Positions 43,493 through 52,392 are shown, counted from the stretch's first letter. The stretch is DNA of 64,000 nucleotides from JANNSX01 sp046348995 (GCA_046348995.1 JAXMDB010000003.1:186001-250000), one strand, 5' to 3'. Numbers and translations are program-made. The notes: generated by a model not told the origin, from the letters alone.

Positions 43493-44011
43493 TTAGGGTG
43501 TCGCTTGAGCGGCGGCGAGGCCGCTCACCTGCATGATCTTCGGCGTATGTCCGGTCGCCTCGATGAACCGCACGAGATCGGCCTTGGCGATCGCCGTCGT
43601 CGCGGTGTTCTCGAGCGGGTGGTAGTTGAGCAGATCGTGGTCCATCATCGGCGCGTCGAGGATCACGGTGACGCGCCCGTCGCGGTCGTTGATGAGGGAG
43701 AACGGGGTCACCGACCCGGGTTTCACCCCGAGCAGCGCCTCGAGCAGCTCGGGCTTGCCGAAGCTCAGCCGGTCCGACCCGATCACCCGATGCAGGGATT
43801 TGAGGTCGATCGCGGCGTCGTGCAAGGCCACGACCAGGAACACCCGGTCCTTTTTGTCCTTGAGGAACAGGTTCTTGGTATGCCCGCCGGGCATCGCTTT
43901 CTCGATTTCGAGGCTTTCGGCGACCGTGAACACCGCCTGATGCTCGTGCGTCCGCGTCTCAATACCGAGCTGATCGAGAAAGGAGAGCAATTCGCTCCGG
44001 GTCGCTGCCAT
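43493..44011 (-). CDS. Prolyl-tRNA editing protein, ProXp / YbaK-type deacylase
   Basis: 172 aa, a free-standing INS-like editing domain that hydrolyses Ala-tRNA-Pro or related mischarged tRNA. Motifs are GGHTKNLFLKDKK, in which the lysine corresponds to the catalytic residue of the family, SLINDRDGRVTVILD and NYHPLENTATTAI. It belongs to the PrdX/ProXp-ala group rather than YbaK proper, judging by the GGHTKNLF motif. It is upstream of cnoX on the same strand with a 48-bp gap. Confidence 0.9.
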   Translation of the reverse strand: MAATRSELLSFLDQLGIETRTHEHQAVFTVAESLEIEKAMPGGHTKNLFLKDKKDRVFLVVALHDAAIDLKSLHRVIGSDRLSFGKPELLEALLGVKPGSVTPFSLINDRDGRVTVILDAPMMDHDLLNYHPLENTATTAIAKADLVRFIEATGHTPKIMQVSGLAAAQATP

Positions 44012-44157
44012 GCCGAGCCTAACTGACTTGAAACCTGTGTGTGTTTAGCCTCAGTGGGCGCGAAGGGCAATCCGGCCGCACCCGGCCTGCTGGGTGTTGC
44101 AAAGCCTGCGCGTTTGGGCAATAAGAGCGGCGCGCCGCGCGATCGGCGATCTGGAAT

Positions 44158-44232
44158 GCGGGTGTAGCTCAGGGGTAGAGCATCACGTTGCCAACGTGAG
44201 GGTCGAGGGTTCAAATCCCTTCGCCCGCTCCA
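44158..44232 (+). tRNA. tRNA-Gly (anticodon GCC)
   Basis: 75 nt including an encoded CCA. A 7-bp acceptor stem (GCGGGTG with CGCCCGC, one G-T pair), a D arm with GCTCAGGGGTAGAGC, an anticodon stem closing the loop TTGCCAA with anticodon GCC, and a T arm with GGTTCAAAT are all visible. Reads glycine codons GGC and GGU. Confidence 0.97.
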
Positions 44233-44435
44233 GTTTCTCTCTCAAGCGAGAGAATTTGCCGTTCCCCCACGGCTCCGCTACGCCTCGCAAACGCCATCAA
44301 CTCTTCGCAACCTGATGCACGTGCCGTTTGCCTCGACAACCCGAGTTGAGGCAGTGTGAACGCATTGCGTTTCGCGTCTCAGCGGGCGCAATCGAGACGT
44401 CCGTCCCGGCGGGGGTTTATGCCGGCGCCGGGGCC

Positions 44436-45809
44436 ATGAGCATACGGGATGACATGAACGTCAAGCGCGCGCCTTCGAGCCGTTTTCGGCGAGCTGCTCT
44501 CCTCGGAGCCGTTGTTTCCGGGGTGATCGGGCTGTCCGCCTTGCCTGCCGCCGCCGACCGTACGGAGGGCTGGTTCTTCGACGACATCTTCGGATCCCAA
44601 CAGCAGCAGGAGGCCGAGCAGCCCAAGCGCTCGAAGGAGGAAACGGCGCGCGAGGAGCAGAAGCTTCTCGACGAGCTGATGGCGCGCACCGTGTTCTCGA
44701 GCGGCGAGACCGAGCGCGGCCTTTCCGTCGCCATGGAGCGCTATCAGCAGCTCGCCCAGTCTGGCGGTTGGCCGCAGGTGCCAAGCGGCAAGACGCTGCG
44801 GGTCGGCGATACGGACGAGGCCGTCGCCGCCGTACGGGCTCGCCTCGAGGTGACCGACGGCTTGAAGCCCAACGAGAGCAGCGCCTGGGATTTCGACGAG
44901 TATCTCGAGGCGGCCGTGAAGCGCTTCCAGCGCCGCCACGGCATTCCGCCCAACGGCGTGGTCGACCGGCGCACCGTCGTGCAGATGAACGTGCCCGTGC
45001 GGGCCCGGCTCGAGCAGCTGCGCATCAATCTCGTGCGAATCCGTGAGCTTTTGGCGAGCGGACTGCCGGCGCGCTATGTGCTCGTGAACGTCCCGGCCAT
45101 GGAGCTGCAAGCGGTGCAGGACGGGCAGATCCAGCTCGCCAGCCGCGTCATCGTCGGCCGGCCAGAGCGCAAGACGCCGACGGTGCACGCCAAGATCAAG
45201 GGCCTCAACTTCTTCCCCTATTGGAACGTGCCAGACAGCGTCGCCTTCGGTGATTTGATCCCCAAGCTCCTCAAGGATCCGGGCTATCTCGCGCGCGAGC
45301 GCATTCGCGTGCAGACCGACTATGGCGAGGCCGGTCAGGTCGTCGATCCCTCCTTCATCAACTGGAGCTCGCCGGAAGCGCAGACCTTCAAGTTCCGCCA
45401 GGAGCCCGGACCGCAGAATGCGTTGGGCCTCGTGCGCATCAACATGCCCAACGAGCACAACGTCTACATGCACGACACGCCGATGAAGAACCTGTTCGGC
45501 CGCTCGACGCGGGCCTACAGCGCCGGCTGCGTGCGCGTGCAGCGCGTCTTCGATCTCGTAGCGTGGCTCGCCTCGGCCAACGGCGATTGGGACCGCGCGC
45601 GGGTGGACAGCGTGCTCATGACCGGCCAGCAGCTCGACGTGCCGCTCAACGCCGAGGTCGATGTCTTCTTCACGTATCTGACGGCTTACGCGACGCCGGA
45701 CGGCGACGTCAGCTTCCGCGAGGACATCTATGGCTGGGACGGCTCGGCGGACGTGCTCGCCCAGCAGCAGGAAGCGCCGACGGCTGAGACGCTTCAGCTC
45801 GCGCCTTGA
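44436..45809 (+). CDS. Periplasmic L,D-transpeptidase with peptidoglycan-binding domain (YcbB-like)
   Basis: 457 aa from ATG 44436 (ATG 44454 also possible). A signal peptide ending LPAAA is followed by a charged linker, a PG_binding_1 domain (AAVKRFQRRHGIPPNGVVD) and a YkuD catalytic domain. The active-site motif is STRAYSAGCVRVQRVFDL with the nucleophilic cysteine, preceded by VYMHDTP. It makes 3-3 cross-links in peptidoglycan or attaches proteins to it; the domain order (PG-binding before YkuD) is YcbB-type. It follows tRNA-Gly and is convergent with the cyclic-nucleotide domain gene. Confidence 0.92.
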   Translation: MSIRDDMNVKRAPSSRFRRAALLGAVVSGVIGLSALPAAADRTEGWFFDDIFGSQQQQEAEQPKRSKEETAREEQKLLDELMARTVFSSGETERGLSVAMERYQQLAQSGGWPQVPSGKTLRVGDTDEAVAAVRARLEVTDGLKPNESSAWDFDEYLEAAVKRFQRRHGIPPNGVVDRRTVVQMNVPVRARLEQLRINLVRIRELLASGLPARYVLVNVPAMELQAVQDGQIQLASRVIVGRPERKTPTVHAKIKGLNFFPYWNVPDSVAFGDLIPKLLKDPGYLARERIRVQTDYGEAGQVVDPSFINWSSPEAQTFKFRQEPGPQNALGLVRINMPNEHNVYMHDTPMKNLFGRSTRAYSAGCVRVQRVFDLVAWLASANGDWDRARVDSVLMTGQQLDVPLNAEVDVFFTYLTAYATPDGDVSFREDIYGWDGSADVLAQQQEAPTAETLQLAP

Positions 45810-45918
45810 TCGGGTTCAGGCGAAGTAGCCGCCGGCTCGCCATGAAGACGATGCGCTAGCTCTTTGGCTTGTCGCGGCGTTTCGCGCAAAACCGCGGCAC
45901 ACTTTTGCGCACGCCGCT

Positions 45919-46422
45919 CTAGTGCATCGCCTGGCGCTCGGCCGGCTGCGACTCGCCGCCGAGATCGTCGCCCAGGTCCAGCATCTCGTCGATCTCGCGC
46001 AGCGCTTCGGCCATCTGCTCGAGCCGCTGGCGGATCTTCGCGGTGAAATGCTCCGCCATGCCGGGATAGCGCTGCATCAGCTCGTGCATCATCTGACGCG
46101 AGAACCGGAGCGCGTTGACCGAGCCCGTCGCCTTGACGGTCGAGCCATGCTCGGTTTCGATCAGCATCGCGAGCTCGCCGACCAGCGTCCCGGCCGGAAG
46201 CACGGCCCGCTCGCCAACCATGTCGTCGGCCAGATCGACCGCGACCTCGCCACTGACGATCAGGAAAGCGGCGTCGCCCTCCTCGCCGCTGCGGATGACC
46301 GCCTCGCCGTCGCGAAAGCTCACGCGCTCGGCGGTGAGGGCCAGCACCTTGAGCTGCAACGGCGCAAGTCCCGTGAACAGCGGCGCACCCAAGAGCGACA
46401 GCATCAAAAGATCCGGCGACAT
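45919..46422 (-). CDS. Cyclic-nucleotide-binding domain protein without DNA-binding domain
   Basis: 167 aa. Residues about 10-125 form one cNMP-binding domain (Crp/PKA type) with GEEGDAAFLIVSGEVAV and GTLVGELAMLIE. The remainder is helical and acidic with no helix-turn-helix, so it is not a Crp/Fnr regulator by itself. The phosphate-binding cassette lacks the usual arginine after the GE-L/A-A/S motif, so ligand binding is uncertain. Neighbour of an OmpR-type regulator on the same strand. Confidence 0.82.
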   Translation of the reverse strand: MSPDLLMLSLLGAPLFTGLAPLQLKVLALTAERVSFRDGEAVIRSGEEGDAAFLIVSGEVAVDLADDMVGERAVLPAGTLVGELAMLIETEHGSTVKATGSVNALRFSRQMMHELMQRYPGMAEHFTAKIRQRLEQMAEALREIDEMLDLGDDLGGESQPAERQAMH

Positions 46423-46648
46423 ACGGCCCCTCGCGACTGACGTTCGACGGCCTGAGCAGACTACAGAATGCTCGAAGCCAACACCTGAGACCGGCTTCTC
46501 GATCCATGAGGACCGGCAGACGGCTCAGCGACGCATCACTCGACAAGGCCGATGGGTACGCCCGGCCAACAACGGTCCAGAAGCTATGGGATTCGCGGCC
46601 CCCGGCAAAGGGGCGGAATGGGTGTGTGGATGACGTGTTGAGAGCCCG

Positions 46649-47335
46649 TCAGGGCATCAGCTTGTAGCCGCCGCTCTCGGTGACGAGCAGCTCGGCGCTG
46701 GAGGGGTCTTTCTCGATTTTTTGTCTCAGCCTGTAGATATGGGTCTCGAGCGTGTGGGTGGTGACCCCGGCGTTGTAGCCCCACACCTCGTGCAGCAGCA
46801 CCTCGCGGCTGACCACCTTCTCGCCCGCCCGATAGAGATATTTGAGGATCGAGGTCTCCTTTTCGGTGAGCCTGATTTTCGATCCCTTCTCGTCGAGCAG
46901 CAGCTTGGACGCCGGCTTGAACGTGTAGCGTCCGATCGCGAAGACCGCGTCCTCACTCTGCTCATGCTGCCTCAGTTGCGCGCGGATGCGGGCGAGCAGC
47001 ACGGCGAAGCGAAAGGGCTTCGCGACGTAGTCGTTGGCGCCCGAGTTCAAGCCGAGGATGGTGTCGGCATCGGACGTTTGCCCCGTCAGCATCACGACCG
47101 GGCCCTTGTAGCCGTTCTTGCGCAGGATCTGGCAGGCCTCGCGCCCGTCCATGTCCGGCAGGCCGACATCCAATAGGATCAGGTCGACGTGGCCGTGCTT
47201 GGCCGCCTCAATGGCCTGGCCGGCCGATGCCGCGATCTCGGTCGAGAAATCGTCGTGGAGCGCCAGCTGCTCGGTGAGAGACTCCCGAAGGTCAGCGTCG
47301 TCGTCGACGATCAGGATCTTACGTGCAGCGCTCAT
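46649..47335 (-). CDS. OmpR/PhoB-family response regulator (orphan in this window)
   Basis: 228 aa. The receiver domain has the acidic pair VDDD, phospho-acceptor Asp in LILLDVGLPDMDG (near 55) and the conserved Lys in YVAKPFRFAVL. The C-terminal winged helix is typical (LTEKETSILKYLYRAGEKVV, then THTLETHIYRLRQKIE). No histidine kinase gene is adjacent, so its partner must be elsewhere. It lies upstream of the cNMP-domain gene with a 226-bp gap that contains nothing I can identify. Confidence 0.93.
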   Translation of the reverse strand: MSAARKILIVDDDADLRESLTEQLALHDDFSTEIAASAGQAIEAAKHGHVDLILLDVGLPDMDGREACQILRKNGYKGPVVMLTGQTSDADTILGLNSGANDYVAKPFRFAVLLARIRAQLRQHEQSEDAVFAIGRYTFKPASKLLLDEKGSKIRLTEKETSILKYLYRAGEKVVSREVLLHEVWGYNAGVTTHTLETHIYRLRQKIEKDPSSAELLVTESGGYKLMP

Positions 47336-47440
47336 GGGTCGCTCCGAGGAGTAGGGTCCCCAAGGACTCCGGGAACCGGGGCAGGCTATACTAGGCGAGC
47401 CCGCGCCCCGCCACCTACCCCCTAGCGAACAGGATACCGC

Positions 47441-48004
47441 GTGTCAAAACGCTCTGCCAAACGAACGCTACAGGTTTTCTGCTCAAATCCGCGCTCGACG
47501 CGCGGCGTGCTCCGCATCGGCGAGCGTGTCTTTCCGTGCGCGATCGGCCGGAGCGGCATGCGGGCCTCCAAGCGCGAGGGCGATGGCGCGAGCCCGATCG
47601 GCCGTCACGCCCTGCTCGATGTGCTGTATCGCGCCGATCAGGTGCCGCGGCCGCGCACCGGACTGCCGGTCAAGCCGCTGCGGCGGTCGGACGGCTGGTG
47701 CGACGGCGCGCTCGACCGCAACTACAACCGGCCGGTGCGTTTACCTTATGAGGCGAGCCACGAGGAGCTCTGGCGCGCCGATCGCCTCTACGACATCGTC
47801 GTCGTCGTCGACTACAATGTCAGGCGCCGGAGCCGCAATCTCGGCAGCGCGATCTTCATGCATGTCGCCGATCCGGACTACGGCCCGACGGCCGGCTGCG
47901 TGGCGCTGAAGCTTACGCACCTGCAGCAGGTGCTCGCGATGTTGCCGCGCCGCACCTCGCTCGCCATCGGACGGCAGGACCGGGTCAGTTCACGGTCGCG
48001 TTGA
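47441..48004 (+). CDS. YkuD-type L,D-transpeptidase family protein
   Basis: 187 aa from GTG 47441. The YkuD active site is FMHVADPDYGPTAGCVAL with the catalytic His and Cys. GDGASPIGRHALLDVLYRAD is the conserved N-terminal strand. There is no signal peptide or anchor in the predicted protein, unlike the larger L,D-transpeptidase upstream, a frequent feature of this small subgroup. Its last 20 bases overlap convergently with secB. Confidence 0.87.
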   Translation: MSKRSAKRTLQVFCSNPRSTRGVLRIGERVFPCAIGRSGMRASKREGDGASPIGRHALLDVLYRADQVPRPRTGLPVKPLRRSDGWCDGALDRNYNRPVRLPYEASHEELWRADRLYDIVVVVDYNVRRRSRNLGSAIFMHVADPDYGPTAGCVALKLTHLQQVLAMLPRRTSLAIGRQDRVSSRSR

Positions 48005-48464
48005 TCTTGCCGCGGTTCTGGGCATAGAGGCCGGCGAAGTCGATCGGGTCGAGCAGGAGCGGCGGATAGCCACCGTCGCGCGTCACATCGGCGACCAGGC
48101 GGCGCACGAAGGGATAAAGCAGCGTCGGCGCGTTGATGAAGAGCGCCGGCTGGATCGCCGCCTCGGGAATGCCCTCGAGCCGGAACACGCCGCCATAGCT
48201 CACCTCGACGTTATAGAGGATGCCCTTCGAGGTCTTCGCCGCGGTGTTGATCTCGAGCACGCTCTCGAAGACGCTGTCGGCGAGCTTGTTGACGGCCACG
48301 TTGACGTCGACCTTGACCTGGGCCCGCTCGTCGTTTCCTTGCGGCATTTGCTGCGCGAGACCGGGGTTCTCGAACGACAGGTCCTTGAGAAACTGCGCGA
48401 GCACCCGGAATGTCGGTTGCGCGCTGCCGGCTGTGCTCGCCGCCCCGCCATCGGTCTCTGCCAT
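47985..48464 (-). CDS. secB: Protein-export chaperone SecB
   Basis: 159 aa from ATG 48464. SecB holds preproteins unfolded and hands them to SecA. Recognised by FLKDLSFENPG, VNKLADSVFESVLEI, GGVFRLEGIPE and YPFVRRLVADVTRDGGYPPL. The start was chosen to match the usual family N-terminus, not the longer in-frame alternative. The 3' end overlaps the convergent YkuD gene by 20 bp. Confidence 0.95.
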   Translation of the reverse strand: MAETDGGAASTAGSAQPTFRVLAQFLKDLSFENPGLAQQMPQGNDERAQVKVDVNVAVNKLADSVFESVLEINTAAKTSKGILYNVEVSYGGVFRLEGIPEAAIQPALFINAPTLLYPFVRRLVADVTRDGGYPPLLLDPIDFAGLYAQNRGKINATVN

Positions 48465-48536
48465 ATCGTGCCCTCCAACTCTCGCCCCTGCACCGGCGCT
48501 AGCACGATCGTGCGCGCGGGGCAAACCGGCAGGAGC

Positions 48537-49007
48537 TCAATGCTCGTCGAGGCGCGTGTAATCGCCGTCGATCACCGGGCCGCCGCTGGGCGAGGCGTCA
48601 CGTTTTGGACGCTGCGGACCGGAGCGGAACGTGCGGACCTTGACCGTGCCGCGGGTGATGAAGCGCGAGACGAGCCAAGCGCCCAGATGTCGCCTGACCC
48701 AGGGGATAAGAAGCAGGATGCCGGCGATATCGGTGAGGAAGCCCGGAGCCATCATCAGTATAGCGGCGACGACCAGGCCGAGGCCGTCGAGCGCCGAGCC
48801 GACCGGAACCTGACCATGGGCTAACGAGTCTTGGCTCTTGCGGAGCACGGCCAAGCCTTGCTGGCGCAACAGGAAGGCGCCGAGACAAGCCATGCCGACG
48901 AGAAGCAGGAGGGTGGGCACGACGCCGATCACGCCGCCGACCTTGATGATGACGGCGAGCTCGGCGATCGGCACGAGAATGAGCAATGCGAGGATGACGA
49001 ACGGCAC
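48537..49007 (-). CDS. fxsA: FxsA-family membrane protein
   Basis: 156 aa with membrane helices at about 2-20, 24-46 and 76-102; ILVPIAELAVIIKVG and MMAPGFLTDIAGILLLIP are the FxsA signatures. In E. coli overproduced FxsA blocks F exclusion of phage T7, but its normal role is unknown. It is upstream of secB on the same strand and divergent from timA, the usual order in Rhizobiales. Confidence 0.9.
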   Translation of the reverse strand: MPFVILALLILVPIAELAVIIKVGGVIGVVPTLLLLVGMACLGAFLLRQQGLAVLRKSQDSLAHGQVPVGSALDGLGLVVAAILMMAPGFLTDIAGILLLIPWVRRHLGAWLVSRFITRGTVKVRTFRSGPQRPKRDASPSGGPVIDGDYTRLDEH

Positions 49008-49202
49008 GAGCGACCCTATCTGTCCAAGAAGTCCGTACTGGAGGCCATTGGCAGTTGGCTTCGCGGAAACGATGTCTTAAGTTGAAACGGAAGACGATGA
49101 CGCGACGATGTTTTCTTGCCGAGTTCACCTTGTGTGCGTCTGCGGCCAAGCGCGCCGGCTCACTGACGAGCGGCCGGGCCCGATCGACCAGGACATAACG
49201 TA

Positions 49203-49913
49203 ATGAACGGAACGTTCGATATCTATACCCTGCTGCTTTTGGTCGTGGCGGTGGTCATTCTCCTGCGCTTGAGGAGAGTGCTCGGCCGCAAGACCGGCAA
49301 CGAGCGTCGCTACGATCCACTTCCGCGTGAGTCCGGCGGCACGGCCGTCGCCAAGGATAAGGTCGTGCCGCTGCCGACCCGCGAAACGGTCCGCCCCACC
49401 CCGCCGGCCGGCGACCAGGAGGTCGAGGATCGCATTCGCGGCTTCATGCCGGACACCAACCCCGCGCATGCCGGCCTCCTCGATATCGCGCGGCAGGATT
49501 CGAGCTTCGATCCGGCGCATTTCGTGCGCGGCGCCAAGTCGGCCTACGAGATGATCGTGACGGCCTTCGCCGAGGGCAACAAGCGGCTGCTGAAGCAATT
49601 CTTGAGCCGCGAGGTCTACGACGGGTTCGCCGAGGTCATCAGCGAGCGCGAAACCCGGGGCGAGGCGGTCGACACGAGCTTCGTCGGCATCAACAAGGCC
49701 GACATCATCGATGCCGAGGCAAAAGCCAAGACGGCGCGCGTGACGGTCAAGTTCGTGAGCCAGCTCATCACGGCGGTGAAGAATCGCAACGGCGAGATCA
49801 TCGACGGCGATCCCAAGCAGATCCGGGAGGTCACCGACATCTGGACGTTCGCCCGCGAGCTCACCTCGCGCGATCCGAACTGGAAGCTGGTGGCGACGCA
49901 GGCGGCGAACTAG
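49203..49913 (+). CDS. Tim44-like (TimA) membrane-associated protein
   Basis: 236 aa. One N-terminal membrane helix (about 7-22) and a charged linker precede a Tim44-like domain (about 95-234) with NPAHAGLLDIARQDSSFDPAHFV, FLSREVYDGF and FARELTSRDPNWKLVATQ. Bacterial TimA is related to the mitochondrial import motor adaptor Tim44. Its position by secB and fxsA fits a protein-export or membrane-quality role; the exact function is inferred. Confidence 0.9.
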   Translation: MNGTFDIYTLLLLVVAVVILLRLRRVLGRKTGNERRYDPLPRESGGTAVAKDKVVPLPTRETVRPTPPAGDQEVEDRIRGFMPDTNPAHAGLLDIARQDSSFDPAHFVRGAKSAYEMIVTAFAEGNKRLLKQFLSREVYDGFAEVISERETRGEAVDTSFVGINKADIIDAEAKAKTARVTVKFVSQLITAVKNRNGEIIDGDPKQIREVTDIWTFARELTSRDPNWKLVATQAAN

Positions 49914-49934
49914 AGCGTTTCGGATTGCGCCGTC

Positions 49935-51044
49935 ATGCTCGACAATCGCGCCGTGCCTGCCCCGAATGCCCCGGTTCACGCCGAGCGCATCGGCTTCGCT
50001 GACATCGCGGGCTGGACCGAAGACGATCCCGGCCCGGCGCTCGCGGCGTTCCTCGTCTCTTGCGCGGTGCTGAAGGACAAGGGCCGGACGAGCCGCAAGG
50101 GTCGCATCCGGGACGCGTTGGCGCGGCTTGCTCCCGAAGCGATGCGGGCACGGGATGTCGACGGCGGCGCGCGCGCATTCTTCGAGGCCCATTTCATCCC
50201 GCATCTCCTCTCGGCCAGCGGCAACGGGTTTCTCACCGGCTACTACGAGCCAGAGCTCGAGGGTGCACTCGAGCGCGGACAAGGGTTCGAGGTGCCGATC
50301 CTCGCCAAGCCCGGCGATCTCGTCGATCTCGTCGACCGCACGCTGCATGCGCAAGCCAACGCCGAGATCGCCGCCGGCCGTCGCGATGGCGATCGCGTCG
50401 TCCCCTATTTCACGCGCGGCGAGATCGAGGATGGCGCGCTCGCCGGACGTGGTCTCGAGATCGCGTATCTGAAGGATCCGATCGACGCGTTCCTCCTGCA
50501 CGTGCAGGGCTCGGGACGCATTCGGCTTGCCGATGGACGTGTCGTCCGTGTCGGCTATGCAGGCAAGAACGGCTACCCCTACACATCGATCGGGGGCGTG
50601 CTGGTCAGCCGGGGCGTGGCGCCGGCCGCGGAGATGACGCTCGATCGTCTCAGGGCGTGGCTTGCGGAGGATCTTGGCCGGGCCCGCGCCTTGATGCGGG
50701 AGAATCGGTCGTACATTTTCTTCCGCAGACTGCCGGAGGGGGCCGATAATGCGGGCCCGATCGGCGCGCAGGGCGTGTCGCTGACGGAAGGGCGCAGCCT
50801 TGCCGTCGATGCGAGCTATCACCCGCTCGGCCTGCCGATCTTCGTCGCATCGGACGCCATCAGGCATCACGGCGAGGACGGGTTCCGCCGGCTCATGATC
50901 GCGCAAGATGTCGGCTCGGCCATTCGCGGACCCGAGCGTGGCGACATTTTCTGGGGAACCGGCAAGAGCGCCGAGCGGCTCGCTGGCCTCACCCGTCATG
51001 CCGGTGCATTCGTCGTGCTGCTGCCCAAGGGCACCGAGCCGTGA
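49935..51044 (+). CDS. mltA: Membrane-bound-type lytic transglycosylase A
   Basis: 369 aa from ATG 49935. It cleaves glycan strands to 1,6-anhydromuropeptides. MltA motifs: FLTGYYEPELEG, LLHVQGSGRIRLADG, YPYTSIG and, in the 3D domain, IAQDVGSAIRGPERGD with the catalytic Asp near its end, then GTGKSAERLAG. No lipoprotein or Sec signal is visible from any start, in contrast to E. coli MltA. It overlaps the Smr gene by GTGA. Confidence 0.92.
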   Translation: MLDNRAVPAPNAPVHAERIGFADIAGWTEDDPGPALAAFLVSCAVLKDKGRTSRKGRIRDALARLAPEAMRARDVDGGARAFFEAHFIPHLLSASGNGFLTGYYEPELEGALERGQGFEVPILAKPGDLVDLVDRTLHAQANAEIAAGRRDGDRVVPYFTRGEIEDGALAGRGLEIAYLKDPIDAFLLHVQGSGRIRLADGRVVRVGYAGKNGYPYTSIGGVLVSRGVAPAAEMTLDRLRAWLAEDLGRARALMRENRSYIFFRRLPEGADNAGPIGAQGVSLTEGRSLAVDASYHPLGLPIFVASDAIRHHGEDGFRRLMIAQDVGSAIRGPERGDIFWGTGKSAERLAGLTRHAGAFVVLLPKGTEP

Positions 51045-51676
51045 AAGGCAAGCGGCCCAAGCCGCCGGTGCTCGATGCGCCCGTCGCCCCGAAGCGGCGA
51101 TCGCCGCTATCGTCCGAGGACGAGGCACTCTGGCGCGCCGTGACGGAGACGATCACCCCGATCGAACGCCGCGTGGCACCCGCACCGGCAAAGGCGAAGC
51201 CGGCATCCGAGCCCGCCGCTGCGAGCTCGCCTCATCTTGCCAAGCCGAAGACGCCGGCACCCAAACCCGCGCCCGCGCCGCCGCCGAAGATCGCACCGGC
51301 AAAGCCGCCTGCTGCACCCTTCGAGGCGAAGCGCGCCAAGCGCCTGCGCCGCGGACATTTGGACATCGAGGCCCGGCTCGACCTGCATGGCATGCGACAG
51401 GCCGAAGCGCATCGCGCGCTGAGAGGGTTCATCCTATCGGCCCAGGCGCGTGGCCTCAGGCACGTCAAAGTCATCACCGGCAAAGGCCGCAGCAGCGATC
51501 CTGACGACCGGCCGTTCGATCTGCATGGTCCCGACCGGCCGGGCATCCTGAAGCGCCTTGTTCCCGCCTGGCTCGGCGAGCCCGATCTCGCGGCCGTCGT
51601 CGTGAGCTTCACCGGTGCCGGCCGTCAGCACGGCGGCGAAGGCGCGATCTATGTCCACCTCCGCCGACGGAAATGA
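51041..51676 (+). CDS. Smr domain endonuclease-like protein
   Basis: 211 aa from GTG 51041. A proline/alanine/lysine-rich N-terminal half (about 1-100) precedes a Smr domain with LDLHGMRQAEAHRALRGFI and VKVITGKG, ending with TGAGRQHGGEGAIYVHLRR. Smr domains nick DNA or RNA in the MutS2 C-terminus and in stand-alone homologues. Translationally coupled to mltA through a 4-bp overlap, as is usual in Rhizobiales. Confidence 0.9.
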   Translation: MKGKRPKPPVLDAPVAPKRRSPLSSEDEALWRAVTETITPIERRVAPAPAKAKPASEPAAASSPHLAKPKTPAPKPAPAPPPKIAPAKPPAAPFEAKRAKRLRRGHLDIEARLDLHGMRQAEAHRALRGFILSAQARGLRHVKVITGKGRSSDPDDRPFDLHGPDRPGILKRLVPAWLGEPDLAAVVVSFTGAGRQHGGEGAIYVHLRRRK

Positions 51677-51701
51677 GGAGCGCGTTGCGCTCCAAGTTTC
51701 T

Positions 51702-51836
51702 CCTGGATCCCCGTGCGTCGCTCGCGTTGCTCACGCGCACGAGGATGACGGAGGAGTAGGTTTTTGGGCGGGAACGGCAGTTTCGTCATCGTCGCGCAGC
51801 GAGCGCAACGCGCGCAGCGAGCGCGGGGATCCAGGG
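51702..51836. repeat. Inverted pair of palindromic intergenic repeats
   Basis: Unit 1 (51702-51753) opens CCTGGATCCCCG and closes GATGACGG; unit 2 (51784-51836) is its inverted relative, opening CGTCATCG and closing GGGGATCCAGG. Both are GCG-rich inside and resemble dispersed palindromes of alphaproteobacteria. They lie between the convergent Smr and Spy-like genes. Confidence 0.6.
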
Positions 51837-51858
51837 GAGAGTCTTCGCCGCAGGCTCG

Positions 51859-52392
51859 CTACTCCATCATCATGCCGCGGCCCATGCCCATGCCACGACC
51901 CATCATCATGCCCATGCCCATCATCGGCAGGGCGATCTGGTCGGCGACCTTCTTCTGATCGTCGGCGAGCGTGCCGTACAGCTCCTCGAACGCCGCCTTG
52001 ACGCTGCGGATTTCCTCGAGGCGGGCCGACATCATCGTCTCCATGAAGGCGAGGCGATCCGGCAGCGGCTTCTTGAGGAAGCTGCCGTCGTGCATCTCCT
52101 GCATGTGCGACTGCATCATCTTGCCATGCGTCTCGGCGGTGTTGCGCAACGTGTCGGCGAGCTTGACCCACGCCGCCGTCTGCGCCTCCGTGATCTTGAG
52201 CTCGGCTTTCAGGAAGGCGAGCCGGCCCTCGATGTGCTTGGACATATCCTCCATGTCCATGCCCATCATGCGGCCCATCATCATGCCCATCCCCATGCCG
52301 CCGTTGCCGTCGTCATCGGCGAAGGCCGGGGCGACGGTGGCGAGCCCGAGAAGGGCCGCAAGGGCGATCGGTCGAAATGGCTTGTCGAGCAT
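51859..52392 (-). CDS. Met-rich Spy/CpxP-like periplasmic protein (LTXXQ family)
   Basis: 177 aa from ATG 52392, with GAGGAG eight bases upstream. A signal peptide ends in AFA. The core is helical and Spy-like (LKAELKITEAQTAAW, DRLAFMETMMSARLEEI, FEELYGTLADDQKK). Methionine-rich segments flank it: GMGMGMMMGRMMGMDMED near the start and MMGMGMMMGRGMGMGRGMMM at the end. Such runs suggest metal binding, for example copper(I), or resistance to oxidation. Chaperone activity is inferred by family. Confidence 0.85.
   Translation of the reverse strand: MLDKPFRPIALAALLGLATVAPAFADDDGNGGMGMGMMMGRMMGMDMEDMSKHIEGRLAFLKAELKITEAQTAAWVKLADTLRNTAETHGKMMQSHMQEMHDGSFLKKPLPDRLAFMETMMSARLEEIRSVKAAFEELYGTLADDQKKVADQIALPMMGMGMMMGRGMGMGRGMMME

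Noticed and set aside
44012..44157. Possible second RNA gene upstream of tRNA-Gly
   Set aside because: No cloverleaf or terminator could be made from this stretch.
49125..51128. A 667-codon frame antisense to timA and mltA
   Set aside because: Both sense genes are clearly real and conserved; the antisense frame has no domain and extends past gene borders.
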